Position numbers and translations under genes: made by a program. Source: Osedax fenrisi (lineage: Eukaryota > Annelida > Polychaeta > Sabellida > Siboglinidae). Taken from it: DNA of 64,000 nt. Location of the stretch: the NCBI GenBank assembly GCA_964019155.1, contig OZ025243.1, positions 29,096,371 through 29,160,370 on the forward strand, in the 5' to 3' direction. The notes beneath the pieces were generated by a model, which searched no databases, had not been told where the DNA came from, and saw only the letters and a list, made by a program, of their open reading frames with translations. Below are positions 45,676 to 59,510 of the stretch, piece by piece; position 1 is the first letter of the stretch, and every line of letters starts with the position of its first letter.

Positions 45676-45781
45676 ACAGTCGTGACCGAGTGGCGATAGG
45701 CTTTACATCTAGTATACTATAGTCTATAGTATAATATCCTATAGAATCTGCGCGCGCATGTTCTAACCCTACCGGCTGCGA
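45676..45781 (+). tRNA. Degenerate tRNA-Ser/Leu-like sequence (pseudogene or SINE head)
   Basis: The 5' part CAGTCGTGACCGAGTGGCG and 3' part ACCGGCTGCG pair as an acceptor stem (six of seven, one wobble). GAGTGGCGATAGGC resembles a class II D-loop. The B-box is damaged (GTTCTAACCC), and the anticodon region is replaced by a TA-rich palindrome. It is unlikely to be functional. Confidence 0.45.
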
Positions 45782-46206
45782 TTTGTGTACGGTAAATGTT
45801 AAACGTTTTAATTTCTTTAATTTTTTAATTTCGAATTATTATTTGTTTATTTCAATAACGTATTTTATCGTTAGAAAATATTGATATGACTACTTCATAC
45901 TTTCGATTACATATTTAGACTATATATTTGCTTAAATGAATTGCCAATCAATAACCTATAGGTTATATATAATATATAATATATTCAATGAACCCTAAAC
46001 ATTTGTCCTTTATGTTCCTCTTACGAATGTAACCTAATGTTATTTCGTTATCGCTATAGTTTCATCGCGAAGAACAACACGTGTGCTCCTAACATAGTTT
46101 TCTTTATTTATTGCATTCATTATATGTGATTAAATACAGTTTCCACATTCAAGTATTAATCCTAATTAATGTTGTGTTGTTTTATATGTGTAGGTATTTT
46201 ATATGT

Positions 46207-46222
46207 ACCTATATTATACTGT

Positions 46223-46263
<41 letters not shown>
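46207..46263. repeat. (AC)n microsatellite
   Basis: Perfect AC repeat, about 28 units. Confidence 0.95.
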
Positions 46264-46266
<3 letters not shown>

Positions 46267-46933
46267 TATACGTGTTGCTAATATATGGTCACTTTATTCT
46301 CTGTACCCGCTAGGCATAATATTTAAACACCTATATATAATATATATTATCTAATATTTATAGGGGTCATATTACCTATAATTCTACTAGATCCGTCATT
46401 GATGAACACCTATCCCATTATATAAAAACTAATGAGTACATTAATGCACTAGTGCATTCAACCGTGACAGTACGATAGATACGGTTGTCGTATTCCTTTA
46501 TTGTATTACACTTAAGGGGATTCGAGGCCTTAAAGGGGAATATAATCTAAGCGTATTCTGTATATTTAAAAATTATATTCTAACTCCATATGTCATAAAT
46601 TTAACGATAGAAAAATACGAAATATGACCTAATTACGTTCTGTCATTGCTTTATTATATGTATAAATAACCGTTCATATACACAAACACACACACACATA
46701 TATATACTTCCATCTAAAATAAGTTTACTATAGGTGTCAGTGACACCGTGTATCAAATTAATTATTCATTAATTGCAGGTAGGTAATGTTAAGATATTTA
46801 TTTCACATTCATAACAGTGTAAAACTACGAACTTACAACACAACCGTACAACCCGTATTTCTTAAGTAGTTGAATGTATATATAGTTCAATATTCAACTT
46901 GGTATTGTAAAATAATGAAAACATTATAAATTG

Positions 46934-47238
46934 TTGACTTGAGGCGGTTACAAATGTTCCGGGGGGGATGATCGTATACGACTCGGAGAACAAGTCTAAC
47001 GTGACCAGTATCATGCAGACATTAAGTGTTGCAGGTCGTGTAGTATGTTATCAGAAATATTAGTAAGGGACTTTTCGGTAAATTTAAAGGGGAAGTAGAG
47101 GCTATTTAGGTATACCCATAGGAGTACCTATTGAGTATATTGTGAATGGAAAAGTATTATGCTAGTTTTTGATGAACATGTATATATATATATCAATTTA
47201 TCAGTCATCATCCCTTATTACCAAACTCTATAATATAT

Positions 47239-47276
<38 letters not shown>

Positions 47277-47526
47277 ATGTATATATATATATTCATATAT
47301 GTATATATATATCTATAGTGGTTAGTGAAAAGATAATTTATCATGTAAGAAAATATCGAAAGGGAGCTATGGACCAGTAAGCGAGAAGGATGGGGAGCGA
47401 GTGGTTGATATTACGAACACTGATTATATTGGTGAGTCATGGAGAAGTGTTTGGTTATTATGCAATGACTTGCAGGATAATAGAGTGACATTTGATTGGA
47501 CGAGTGGATATTGTGACGGGGTTTAG
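46934..47526 (+). CDS. Two exons of an unrecognised gene
   Basis: The first exon, about 46934-47031, reads AVTNVPGGMIVYDSENKSN, then VTSIMQTLSVAG, and ends at G|GTCGTG (phase 1). A second begins near 47362 (GG AGC), giving SYGPVSEKDGERVVDITNTD, then YIGESWRSVWLLCNDLQ, and ends FDWTSGYCDGV with TAG at 47524-47526. Phases fit. A strong alternative donor, GG|TGAGT-type, lies after DYIG. Base composition is coding-like. I do not recognise the family; it could be a gene fragment. Confidence 0.5.
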
Positions 47527-47529
47527 TTT

Positions 47530-48070
47530 TAAGTTTTGTAGGAGTTATGATTTTAGACATTATATCTAGTTGTTTTGATAAGTAGTTATATAAATAGACT
47601 ATCCTGCATTACCTGGTCATATTTTAGGCCAGTATTATAATTATATACAACAATAATGATTAATTATAATTATATTAAAGTGAATATGTTTTAACGTCCT
47701 CTGTTTTAAAACCAACACATGTTATTAAATACTGTTATTCTACAATGTAAAAAAATAAAAATAAATAATCTGTAATAACATTATTTCTACATTTCTATTC
47801 ATTTGTATTTATAAATTTAAATTAAAAATTAAATTAAAATAAATAAAAAATATTAAAATGAAATATAAATTATATATTTATTCAATATAAATAAATACAA
47901 ATAATTGTATAATCCACTTTATTAATAAATTAACAAAATAATAATACGCAAATATCAAGTAATTTTACTTTTGATAATGAATATACATATAGATAATATT
48001 ATATATATATATATGTTATATTTTAAGTATAAACAAATTTAAATATATATTTAATTATATATAATACTTA
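47530..48070. other. AT-rich sequence
   Basis: Nothing recognised. Confidence 0.5.
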
Positions 48071-48075
48071 TTTGC

Positions 48076-48145
48076 CTGGAATATATGTCTCAGTGGAACA
48101 CCTACTTACTATAAAGAGAGAGATCCCGGGTTTGATCCAAGGTAG
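48076..48145 (+). ncRNA. tRNA-derived sequence 3
   Basis: An A-box-like TATGTCTCAGTGG and a B-box-like GGGTTTGATCC at tRNA spacing, followed by a T-run. The stems are imperfect, so a SINE head or pseudogene is likely. Confidence 0.5.
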
Positions 48146-48179
48146 TTATTGTTTTTTATTGTGTGTTTATCAAGAAATT

Positions 48180-48780
48180 AATTTGTTAATTAATTTATTA
48201 ATTTATTAATGTAGTCATTGTAAAAGTATGTTGAGGTCTATTTTGTCAAAAGCTGATGATAAATCAAGTAGAATATTTGCGTAGGAGTTTTATTATCAAT
48301 ATTATGAAGGATGGTATAGGTAACGTAGAGTACAGATGTTTCAGTACTGTAGGATTTTCTGTATCGAGATTGAAATTTTTAAAAATGTTGTTATTATTTA
48401 AGTGATTTGTTAATTGTTTACTAATTATTCTTTCAAATAATTTAGCTAGAGTGGGTAATTATGAGATAGGTCTATAGTTTGATAGTTAATTTACATTCAT
48501 ATTATATTATGTAATTCTAGGAATTATGGTGGTATTTTATTAAGTTTTATACAGTCAGTTAGTAATTGTTTTATTATATAAGTAATGGCATGTTATATTT
48601 GTTTAAGTATACTTTTCTATACGGTATACTGTTATAGTTGTGGGATAAAATATTAAAGATGAACTAGTTTATTTAATTAATGTAGAAATATCGTTATCGG
48701 TTGGGATCATAACATTAGAGAGGATGTTACAGTCGGTAACATACAAGTCTTGAAGGGTCCATTTGTATCCAATATTTGTA
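48180..48780 (-). mobile_element. CR1-like LINE remnant (reverse-transcriptase core)
   Basis: The minus strand gives SNYRPIS, LPTLAKLFERIISKQL, TNHLNNNNIF, then frameshifted pieces fitting LLDLSSAFDKIDHN. These are fingers/palm motifs of a CR1/Jockey-type reverse transcriptase. Both ends are missing. Confidence 0.8.
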
Positions 48781-49221
48781 TTTTATTCAATATATATATA
48801 TATACTATATATAAGGGCACCTTACAATATATATCATTAATTAGTATTCTAATAAGATATTATATATAATAATTTATATATGCAATCCATTCTCCCAAGC
48901 TATGCAATTTATTATTCCGATAATTAGTTTAAATATTGTCAGAATAATAATAAACAAAGAAATAAATATACATTAATCACACAATATTCAAGCATTCGTT
49001 TTTATATTACATTTCTGTCTATAAATTCTCGTAGAAAAGGTGTACGCAATAAACATATTTATTCATTGCATACATCTGAATTATATGTTTATTCTAATCA
49101 TTCTATGCTACGATAGTGTATAACCCTATAGGGTAAGTATAATAATATATATATATATATATATATACACAATTAAAAAATAATATTATATTCAGTTACA
49201 CCTACTTCTTATGGTTTGAAG

Positions 49222-49960
49222 CAGGCCCGTAGCCACGGGGGGGGGGGGGCTGCGGAGGCAAGGCCCCCCTGATAAAAGGTAGGCCCCTAAAACTTGTTTC
49301 ATATTAAGTTTTTTTCATATAGTATTTACTAGATATTCAATTATATTTATATTTATATTTTATAATTTTATTTATATTATATTTATTTATTAGAATCTAT
49401 GTATTTTAGTCATAGACATTATAGTGATGATCCAAATCAGTATATGGTATACCTATATGGTTTTATAAAATATTTTCTAAAATTATGGTAAATATTTAAA
49501 ATAAATTTTAATAATGTAATTGAAATTAATTAATAGTTAACTCTATCATGAGCAAACAACGACAAACTATTTGGTTTTCTAACAAAAATAGGAGCATATA
49601 AATTAATACATTACAGAATAGCTGTAACAGAATCAAATATCCAACCAACCACAAACCCAAAAGCACTATAAAATATGACAAAATAAATTTAAATTATCGT
49701 CAATCTGATCTTTAAAATGATTTTCCTAAACTTACAAGTGGTAGAACACCCTAAACATCTTTAGAAATACAATAAGAAGATTTACCGATAATATGTATAC
49801 AAAGCAAATTTAATTTATATCCATTTGTAGATTATAGTACTTTCACAGTAAGTGGTTACAATTGGAATTCCGATATGGAAAAAAATGGTTTGATAAATGG
49901 TCCCAATCATGTGATTCCTTCAATGAATCGCGTAAAAAAAGATTAAACTATTGATTGACT
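49222..49960 (+). mobile_element. Partial hAT-like element (left terminus)
   Basis: CAGGCCCGTAGCCACGGGG is a typical hAT terminus. At 49560-49950 short frames may be decayed N-terminal transposase, but this is weak. No right terminus; the CR1-like LINE starts where it stops. Confidence 0.5.
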
Positions 49961-49969
49961 ACCAGTGTA

Positions 49970-51470
49970 CTATCTAAAAGGTTTCTTTTCAACTCCTCAA
50001 TGCTAGATCAGTACAAAATAAGTTGATTTGATTACAAAATTAATTATTAATTCTATTTGTTCTATAGTTCCTATCTGCTATTACTGAGACTTGGCTAACT
50101 ATTGATGATTCTGCTCTAGCTTCCCAATTGCCCCTGATAATTTTAAAGTATTGCTTACTAATAGGTCTACATCACATCGTGGTGGTGGCCTATCTCTGTT
50201 ATTCTAATCGGAACTTAAGCTTATTTTGTCATCTACCCCATGTTTCTCTTCATATGAAATTCTTATCTGTAATATTCAGTTTCCTTCATTATTAACATTG
50301 TAATTATGCTTATCTACCTTCCATCTTCATCTACCCTATGGAGTTTCTTAGCTGACCTCTCTGTTATTTTATAATCTTTCACATCAGTTAACACGGTTAT
50401 TATTGGTGATTTTAATATTCAAATTAACAATGAAAATCATGCTTCCTTATCTATAAATGAATTTATATTTTAGTATTCCCTGACGCAGCATATTTGCTTT
50501 ACTACTAACACTAATAGTAATGCTATTAACTTTTTTATATTTAGCTGATTCTAAATTAATTTCATATCCCACTTAAAGTTCTCTAATATATGATCACTTT
50601 GTCATATTACTTGATTTGAACTTGCCGGTGATACAACTTAATCGACCTTCTAGATTATTTCGAAAATATTATCTATTGATAAACCAATGTGTATTAACTC
50701 TGTATTCCATCAACTTAACAATATTATATCTTCTGATTTGTCTACACTTTTTGATTATTTTAATTTGACATTATCTCATTCGCTTGATATTTGTGTACCC
50801 TCCATTACTCTTAGCAACCAAACTTATTCAACGTTTCCATGGTTTAATATTGAGCTTGTTAACCTGAGGCAACTACTTCGTAGACTACAACGTAAATATA
50901 CATCCTCTAAACTTGAATCTGATCTTATTGCCTTTAAAGTTTTCGATCGCTTTACAAGAAAAAATGTCTCTCTATCAAATGAAGTATAACGATTTGATTA
51001 TATGCTCAGTTGTTATGGAATATCTTCTAAGCAAGCATATCAATTATCTTTCACCTTTGTAGGTAAAACCCAGACCAGGCATCTTCCTGACCAACATGAT
51101 TCAGTTCTTTCATCCTTGTTTTCCAATTTCTTCCAACAAAAAATTGCTAGCATTACCAATGTACTTCCAAACATCAACTCGGTATGACTCAATCTCAATT
51201 TAACATCCACTCAGAATCACTGTTCATGTTTTTCGCTTCCCATATATGACATTGTACTCTCTTTGATGACATCCTTGAAAACCAATTCAAATTGATCCTA
51301 TTCCGTTCAATCTATTCGTTCATTATCACCATATTATATTGGAATTATCACTGAAATCATTCACATATCTCTTATATCATCTATTGTTCAACACTCAATG
51401 AAATATTCATAGATTATACCGATTTAAAAAAAACTACTCTTGACAAAATCCAGGATGCCCTTTGGCAAGG
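49970..51470 (+). mobile_element. CR1-like LINE, 5' half (endonuclease)
   Basis: Frames include LNARSVQNKL, AITETWLTIDDSALASQLP and IGDFNIQIN, the landmarks of an AP-endonuclease domain. The linker ORF follows at 50687-50989 (SLDICVPSITLSNQTYSTFP, then WFNIEL) and continues at 51002-51187. The reverse transcriptase is absent: another LINE starts at about 51470. Many frameshifts. Confidence 0.8.
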
Positions 51471-51479
51471 CATAGTACC

Positions 51480-54400
51480 TGTCAGCCACCCAAGCAGGGT
51501 AACGTGAAAACATCGGGAGCAGGGTGTTGGAAATGGTGAGGCGATACCTTAATATCTATGATTACAAAGTTTTCGGTGAGGCATATTAACTATGGTATAG
51601 AGTACTGTTACTCGTGTATGGAGTAGCGACCACACGTTTTACATCAGCTATTGAAAGAAAAACATGACACACACACACAAACATACATTCCCATTCCGCA
51701 TCGCTCGTCACGTGGCAAAACAAGGAGCGCGTCCTGCAAATTCTCAGTTTGCAATCGAAAAATTAGATACTGAGAACAAAAATCAAAATAGACTGATGAA
51801 GGCAAAAAGAGATATTAAGATATCAACCTTCAATACACAGACTCTACAAACAATTATAAAAATACAAGAGCTAATAACCTCTGCCGAAACTACAGGTCAA
51901 GATATCATATGTATTCAAGAACATAGATCCATACATGATGACATCCTCATAAAAGAAAAACCCTATGGCAATTGGAAATTAATAACCTGCTCAGCATGGA
52001 AAAATAGTGTAAATGCTTCTATAGGTGGAATTGGCCTACTCGTTAATTCAAGAGCATACAGTTCTCTCTCTAATATTGAAACTGTATCACCAAGAATAAT
52101 GGTGGCCACTTTCCATGGTAATCCAAACACCACTATAATATCATGCTATAGTCCAACAAATGTAAGCGAAGAACTTGAAGTAATAGGAGGTGATTTCAAT
52201 GCACATCTTAGTAAACTAAATAATTATAAGTTCTCCTATCACACAAATGCTAACAGAAATGGCAATTTGTTGCACAACTTCATAAATGAAAATAACCTGA
52301 TATGTTTAAATACACACTTCCAGAAAAAAGTTGGACAATTATGGACACATAAAGCACCAAACAAGACGTTAGCTCAACTTGATTATGTACAGATAAATAA
52401 GAAGTGGAAAAACAGTGTAAAAAAACTGTAGAGCATATCATTGATTTATTAGTGTAGCATCGGACCACCGCATTGTAACATCTAATATACAACTATCACT
52501 ACGAGCTAATAAAAATAAATCTAGTAGAATAAAGCCGTACGAATGGAGTAACCTAAAAAACAATGCCGATATAAGAAATAAGTTCATAATCGAAGTAAAA
52601 AACCGTTTCGAGGCTCTGCAAAATGATGAAGAAACAATATCAGCCAACACATACTTTGAAACTGCCTGTAAAGAATCATCTGCTAAATATATACCATTAA
52701 AGTTAAAACAGAAGAAAAGAACCCCATGGGAAAACCATGAAATCTGTCAAAAACGCAAGGATTTACATATAGCAGCAAAACTTAAAGATTCTCAAATCTC
52801 TTTTGAAAATCAGATACAATTTAATAAAACAAAAAAAGAATTGACTTCTGCATATGATGCAGAACAGAGTAAATATGTTAACAGAAAAATCAAAGATATC
52901 GAAATAGCGGCATAAAACAAACAATCTTCTATTGCATGGACAATCGTAAATGAAATTAGTCGTAGAAAGAACTCGAACACTGCAAAACTAAAAGCATCTA
53001 GCAATGGAGAGAGAATAAAACTATGGCATAACTATTTCCAAGAACTGCTCTGAAGTCAACTTAACAAAACTGATGATGATGATGATGAAGAAATACTACA
53101 AATACATAATAAGTTGAATATAAAAATAGGTCTGTTCACTATACAAGAACTTAACAATGCAACTAAAAGCATAAATAATGGCAAAGCTTGCGGTTAGATG
53201 AAATTCCAGCTGAAGTTTGGAAACTGATAGAATTTCAAAATATTTTGCTAAATTTCTGTAACGGCGTATATTCTCAAAATCAAATAAAATGATGGACTGA
53301 AGGCTGTTTTTTACCGTTCCCGAAGAAAGGAGACATTTCTCAGGCCAACAATTATAGAGGTATAACCCTAACGTCCATTGCAGCAAAAATGTATAATGTG
53401 ATGCTCCTAAATCGCATAAGACCGGAAATCGATCATATCCTACGGAAAATTTAGAACGGTTTTCGCCAGAATAGATCAACTACAGGACAAATATTAACAA
53501 TCCGACGTATAATTGAAGGAGTAAGATCAAAGAATCTACCGGCCACACTATTGTTTGTAGACCTCGCCAAAGCATTTGATTCGATACATCGCGGTAAAAT
53601 GAAAAATATTCTCTCTGCGTATGGAATACCCACAGAAACAATATAAGCAATCATGATACTCTATCGAGAAACAAGATCAATGGTTAGATCACCAGATGGA
53701 GATAAACCATACTTCGAGATCACTACTGGGGTATTACAAGGAGACACGCTTGCACCTTTCCTTTTTATAATATGTTTAGACTATGTCTTGAGAAAATCAC
53801 TAGATGATAATAAATATATCGGTCTCACCATAAAAAAACGAATGAGTAGCCGACATCCTGCAATATACATAACTGATACTGATTATGCTGATGATTTAGC
53901 CATTAAATCAGATAACGTTGAAGATGCGAATATAATGCTACATAAAATCGAAGAAGCCGCAGCCGAAATAGGATTAGGTGTAAATGCAGATAAAACGGAA
54001 TATATCTCTCTGAACCAGAAAAATAATAGTTGTATAAAAATTCGAAAGGTAAGATCATCAAACAAGTAAATGATTTCAAGTATCTTGGAAGCTATGTCGC
54101 ATCTACTGATCATGACGTCAATGTAAGGATTGGACAGGCTTGCGCCGCACTAAACAATATGACATCAATATGGAAATCTAATCTCTCTGTAAAGTTGAAA
54201 AAAATTTCTTTAGGGCCACAGTCGAATCGATCCTTGTATATGGCTCCATCACATGGACATTAACATCTTCTCTAGAGAAAAAGATTGATGGAGAATATAC
54301 AAGAATACTACGCGCTGCCTTAAATAAAAGATGGCAAGATCATACGTATAATAATGAATTATATGGAAATATCCCAAATATCACGATTACAATTAAAGAA

Positions 54401-54640
54401 CATAGGATGCGTTTCTCAGGACATTGTTGGCGAAGCAGAGAATAAATGATCATCGAAGTGCTTCTATGGGAACCTTTACATGGGCAACGAAAACCTGGAC
54501 GGCCGAATAAGACATATACTGCATAACTTAGAGAACATCGGATGCACTACAGATGAACTGAAGACGTTGATGGGAAACAGAGATGAATGGACAAAACGTG
54601 TTATGCTATGCCGAGCAAGCTCGACCTGGTAAGGTAATTA
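51480..54640 (+). mobile_element. RTE-like LINE, nearly full length, inactivated
   Basis: A 5' region, then endonuclease (51664-52431: DIICIQEHRSIHDD, SAWKNSVNASIGGIGLLV, VIGGDFNAH), with an internal deletion before GGDFNAH. A linker follows, then reverse transcriptase: NYRGITLTS, GFRQNRSTTGQI, LFVDLAKAFDSI, GVLQGDTLAPFLF, YADDLA, FKYLGSYV. The end is RDEWTKRVMLCRASSTW at about 54634 with a TAATATAA-type tail. Stops and frameshifts (for example TAA at 52914, TGA near 53052, TAG near 53452) make it dead. It is 5' complete or nearly so, inserted against the CR1-like copy. Confidence 0.88.
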
Positions 54641-54708
54641 TAATATAATATAATATACTATATTAACCCATCAAATTCACTTCGTAATATTTATATTACG
54701 ATACCTAT

Positions 54709-54758
<50 letters not shown>

Positions 54759-55651
54759 ATATATATATTATTAGATATAGTTCACTATTATTTACAAGTA
54801 ACTTAACGTGTATTTCAAAATTCTCAAACTTCAATCATCGTCGCATTCTTTAAATTCGTAATTTATGTTCGAATTATATTTCGCTATATTTTGTAACACC
54901 ACTAGTTCTGTATAGAATCGATTACATTGTTAAGTATTCATCATACAGGTGTTATACACATAATAGTTCACACCAGCTCATTTTATGGGAACCCACACAA
55001 GGCAAAGCTAACATAGGTCGCCGAAAATTGAACTATGCTGGCGGGAGTTGACTCATACTGATGCTCGAGTATACGATCAAGATAATCCTAGCAAATAAGC
55101 AAGCGAGTAAGCACATAGGTGTTAGAAATACGTAATTAGGAATAGATAGCGTATAACTCGTCATGTATATTCGTCTACTAATGATAATAAAATGTGTCTG
55201 ACTCTCTTTAGAGTTTAGAAAAAGATGTATCTCTGAATTAATCCACAATTGTTCAAGAATACTCCTCCTCATTTCTTTAAATATACATTATAATAAAGTA
55301 TACATTATTCAAATGATTGAATTATCTGTCATTTATGTATCTCATAACTAACACACAACATATCATCTCACCTATGTACGTCGTACATTGTACGTTAACA
55401 ATAGGTGAGATTTATAGATAGATAATTATATAAGTTTGAAATCTAAATGAAAATTCATAATGTAATTCAAATTAACATAATTTAAATATTCTGTAATATC
55501 TATACATATAAAATAAAGATAGAATTATCTATGATGAGCCTATTGTATATATAACCCAACGTGAATGACAACGTTAATTTAACTATATCGCTTATTATTA
55601 TAAAATTAGTGGATATATCCATAAAGGGTATATCAATAATGATTGATTCGC

Positions 55652-55701
<50 letters not shown>

Positions 55702-56438
55702 CTCTAATAAGTTATGTTAATATGTAATATAATGTGATATTTTATTTTACATGGTGACTATTAATGTTGATATTATTATTTGTTATAATATAATTATCAA
55801 ATATTTTGCTAAGCATTTCCTTAGAAATAATTTATTATTATTGTTCATAATTTATGAATCATACATTAATCGGTGGGTTTAGTACACCTATAGGTGTATA
55901 TACACTTTGTATACACTTTTAAAATAACTTATAATCTATTATAATACCAGGATTATAATGGTAACCAAAGAGTGTATTGTAGAAAACTTCACTCTATTAT
56001 ATATATATATATATACTATATATTATAGAGTATAATTATTTATATCCAAAATAAATAAGCGATAAATAAAGTTTTTTCGCGGATTAAAACCACTGAACTA
56101 CGACAAGTTACCGACTAACGCCATTTCAACGCCTATAGTCGTAGGATACTCGATACCTATCTCGGTTGTTCCGGGAGCCTAATTATACGACAGTCACCTA
56201 TTGAAATAGTAATATTATACACGTTAGTAAATAGGCCCTCAATTAGCCATTAATGGCACAGTACACACATACACAATTATGTAGTAACGCTGTGTTTATG
56301 ATCAGTATTACAGCGAAGCGCACGCGTATAGGATATATGTGAAATAAGTAGAAATACCGTATAGAGCGAATTCACTAATATATAGAAATAATTTTACTAA
56401 ACTAATTTCTCGAATAAATATATTCTAATATCGAATTA

Positions 56439-56486
<48 letters not shown>

Positions 56487-56690
56487 TTGTAATAATTTAA
56501 TATTAATTTAATAATATATAAACGATATACGATACATATATAATATGTATAGTAATACACATATTGGATATATAACCACAAAAGTAAGTATACTAAGTAG
56601 ATAGTTATTTTATTTAAATATCGCCCGTAATCTATAATAGACGATATAGTTAACCTATAATGTAGATCATGTTATTTATGAAATATGTGT
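54641..56690. other. AT-rich sequence with LINE tail and hairpin
   Basis: (TA)n at 54713-54755, 55657-55696 and 56446-56480. At 54955-55090 LILWEPTQGK suggests another RTE-like C terminus. A short hairpin (ATCTCACCTAT...ATAGGTGAGAT) lies at 55363-55412. No gene. Confidence 0.55.
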
Positions 56691-56713
56691 TCCGTTAACA
56701 GTGTTCTCCGAAG

Positions 56714-56848
56714 ATGAATGACGCCGAGAAAAGAGTGCTGAGAAGATGGAGGACGACCCTGGCGGACAATGTCGTAGTTACCACGGTTCTCCTCGATAGG
56801 CTGAAGATAAGAAAACTACTCACCGACGATAAATACAGGCAGATTACG
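56714..56848 (+). CDS. CARD gene exon 1
   Basis: 45 codons from an ATG with good context (GAAG before it). A plausible acceptor lies at 56700 (TTAACAG), so an upstream non-coding exon is possible. Donor ACG|GTTGGT, phase 0. Confidence 0.8.
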
Positions 56849-57987
56849 GTTGGTTAACCCTAATGATTCATTTCGATGCAGATTACAATTTATAATTTAA
56901 TAATAATAACTAAATTTGGAATATCTATTATAATAATTATAATAATTATTAATTAATGTGATATATATATATATAGATAAACTCTAAACATAGCATATTA
57001 AACATCAAAACATATATTATTTTTCGAAATTATTAATAATAATGCTATGATTAATAATAATATAAACGATTATTACAATATATATTGTCTAAATATTTAG
57101 ACTGGGTGCACCATCATGATGCGTACAGACACGTATCGGTACATGCACACACACGCGCGCATGGTGGTATGTGTGGCCATACCAGGCAATACATCATCAG
57201 GGTACACCCCTGTATACCCCCTGTATACCCCCGATATACCCCCTGTATACCCCAGGTATACCACAGGTATACCCACTGTATACCCCTTTAAACCCCCTTT
57301 ATACCCCCTGTATACCCCCTGTATACCCCCTGTGTACATGTAGTTGTTGTACGGTCCGCGACTACGCTCCTTTATAAATCACATATACACCGTTTACGTG
57401 GGTACTGTGTATATGTACAACGTAAAGTGTACAACGTAAAGTGTACATTGTACCCCGTGTGTACACATAAACACATCGATATATCGATAATATTGGAGGG
57501 TTGACGAGTATTTACTGTTCAAGCTACACGAACACGCGTCGCGACCGCCACATTTTGTATTATAATGTATAATTTATAATTATAATGCATTATAACGCAT
57601 TCATTATATTATATAATGTACACGTATACATTAAGTAAACAAGTAATTAAAAATACTCGATTAGATTACTAATTAGTCATTATAATGAATGTTGATACTA
57701 ATTATGCGAATCAATATTTATTAGTTATCTAGTCCTAAATAATTCTATTTAAATATGCTTATAATATATATATATATATATATATATAAATATAGTTATA
57801 ATATAAATTGCATATGTTATAATATAGAGTTAATATATAATGATTTCATAATAAATATATATTTAATATCGACACTTCTAAAATATTCAATAATTAATAA
57901 TTTATTTATACTTATCTGTTTAAATATGAATTACTATATAATTATACCAATTAAATAATATTATCAATTCCATATATATATGTATGG

Positions 57988-58018
<31 letters not shown>

Positions 58019-58554
58019 TGTTGAATTGCCCCTCCTTTATGTCTGCTTCTCTAGATCAAAGATATTCCGTTCCATCTCTTATAAACCATGTATATCATCT
58101 GCTATCTACCCATATTCTCTGTCCCTCAAAAAAGAATACTCGGGCACTGAGTTATATTGGATCCATAAAATCGCATAAAACATTTATGAAATATATACAA
58201 CAATTGATATCAGGTGGCAACCTGTAGTACTAATATTGTCTGATATTATTATTTTATTTATTAATTTCCGTACGGTTTATTCTATTTTATTTGTATTATT
58301 ATTAATGGTATTTATTGTTTTACATAATCTATTATTTGTATTCTATATATACACTTTTGAGAAATAACTTATGATTTATTTAAGTTTTTAAATAAACTTT
58401 CAATCAATCAATCAATAATTACATTTCATATATGGATATCTATATGTATATCTATTTGATCAGGACATAACATCACTTTAACTATAGTTAACTATATATA
58501 GTCTAGATAATACAGTTATTTACTAGTTATACTATATATATTAACTATATATAG

Positions 58555-58607
<53 letters not shown>

Positions 58608-58686
58608 AATCCAGTAAACGGGTTTATTGTTCATATGTATACAAAATAGATACACACTTATGATACAATAGGTAATAGTGATATCG

Positions 58687-58728
<42 letters not shown>

Positions 58729-59212
58729 GCCACACACATACTCACACACACACACAGCCACACACACACACACGCTCGTTAACGTAATTAAGTGGTGACC
58801 GCATATGTTATAATTGCGCGACAAAGTATCGATATTGAACTTGTGGTCACTTTACCACGTGGTTTGTAATGAACACTTGACCTATATAGAGCACGTGATA
58901 TATATTCATCCATATGCCTGTACTGACCACGAGTATATATACCGACCACTACTACAGTTTCCCTGATCACAATAACATCATCTGATTAGGGGCACTATAG
59001 TATATTATTTATATTTAGGGGAGCTGCCACTCTTGCGAATATTTTTACGATTCGCTCGCATATTCGATCGGAAAAATGTATTTGCGAAATTATCTAATAT
59101 TTAAATCTATAAAACCGGAACAAGTATTCGAAAATCCACGATAATATTCCCAAGTGTGGCCAACTTAAATCATTATAGGTAGAGTGCACTATGGTGCACT
59201 ATATATACACTA

Positions 59213-59262
<50 letters not shown>

Positions 59263-59468
59263 TTATATTATAATATAGTATCACTATATATTATAACCAG
59301 ATCTAGGCACGATACCAAAAAATGTATAATAGATACAATTATAATTACACACTTTTTTCTTATAATAGATACTACTACAATTACTTTAAAAAAAATCATA
59401 ATAGATACAATTACAAATACAGAATTTTCTTAGTAGATACATCTTATTAGATACAAATACCTTATGAT

Positions 59469-59510
<42 letters not shown>

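Larger units (their letters stand above)
45454..46930. other. AT-rich sequence with a (CA)n repeat
   Basis: Contains the tRNA-like sequence at 45676-45781 and (AC)n at 46207-46263. No exon recognised. Confidence 0.5.

Noticed and set aside
56080..56110. Another tRNA-like A/B-box pair on the minus strand (TAGTTCAGTGG, GGTTTTAATCC)
   Set aside because: The two boxes are nearly adjacent instead of 30-40 bases apart, so a Pol III promoter is unlikely.
57085..57377. Overlapping open frames on both strands
   Set aside because: All arise from the 11-bp GTATACCCCCT-type minisatellite.
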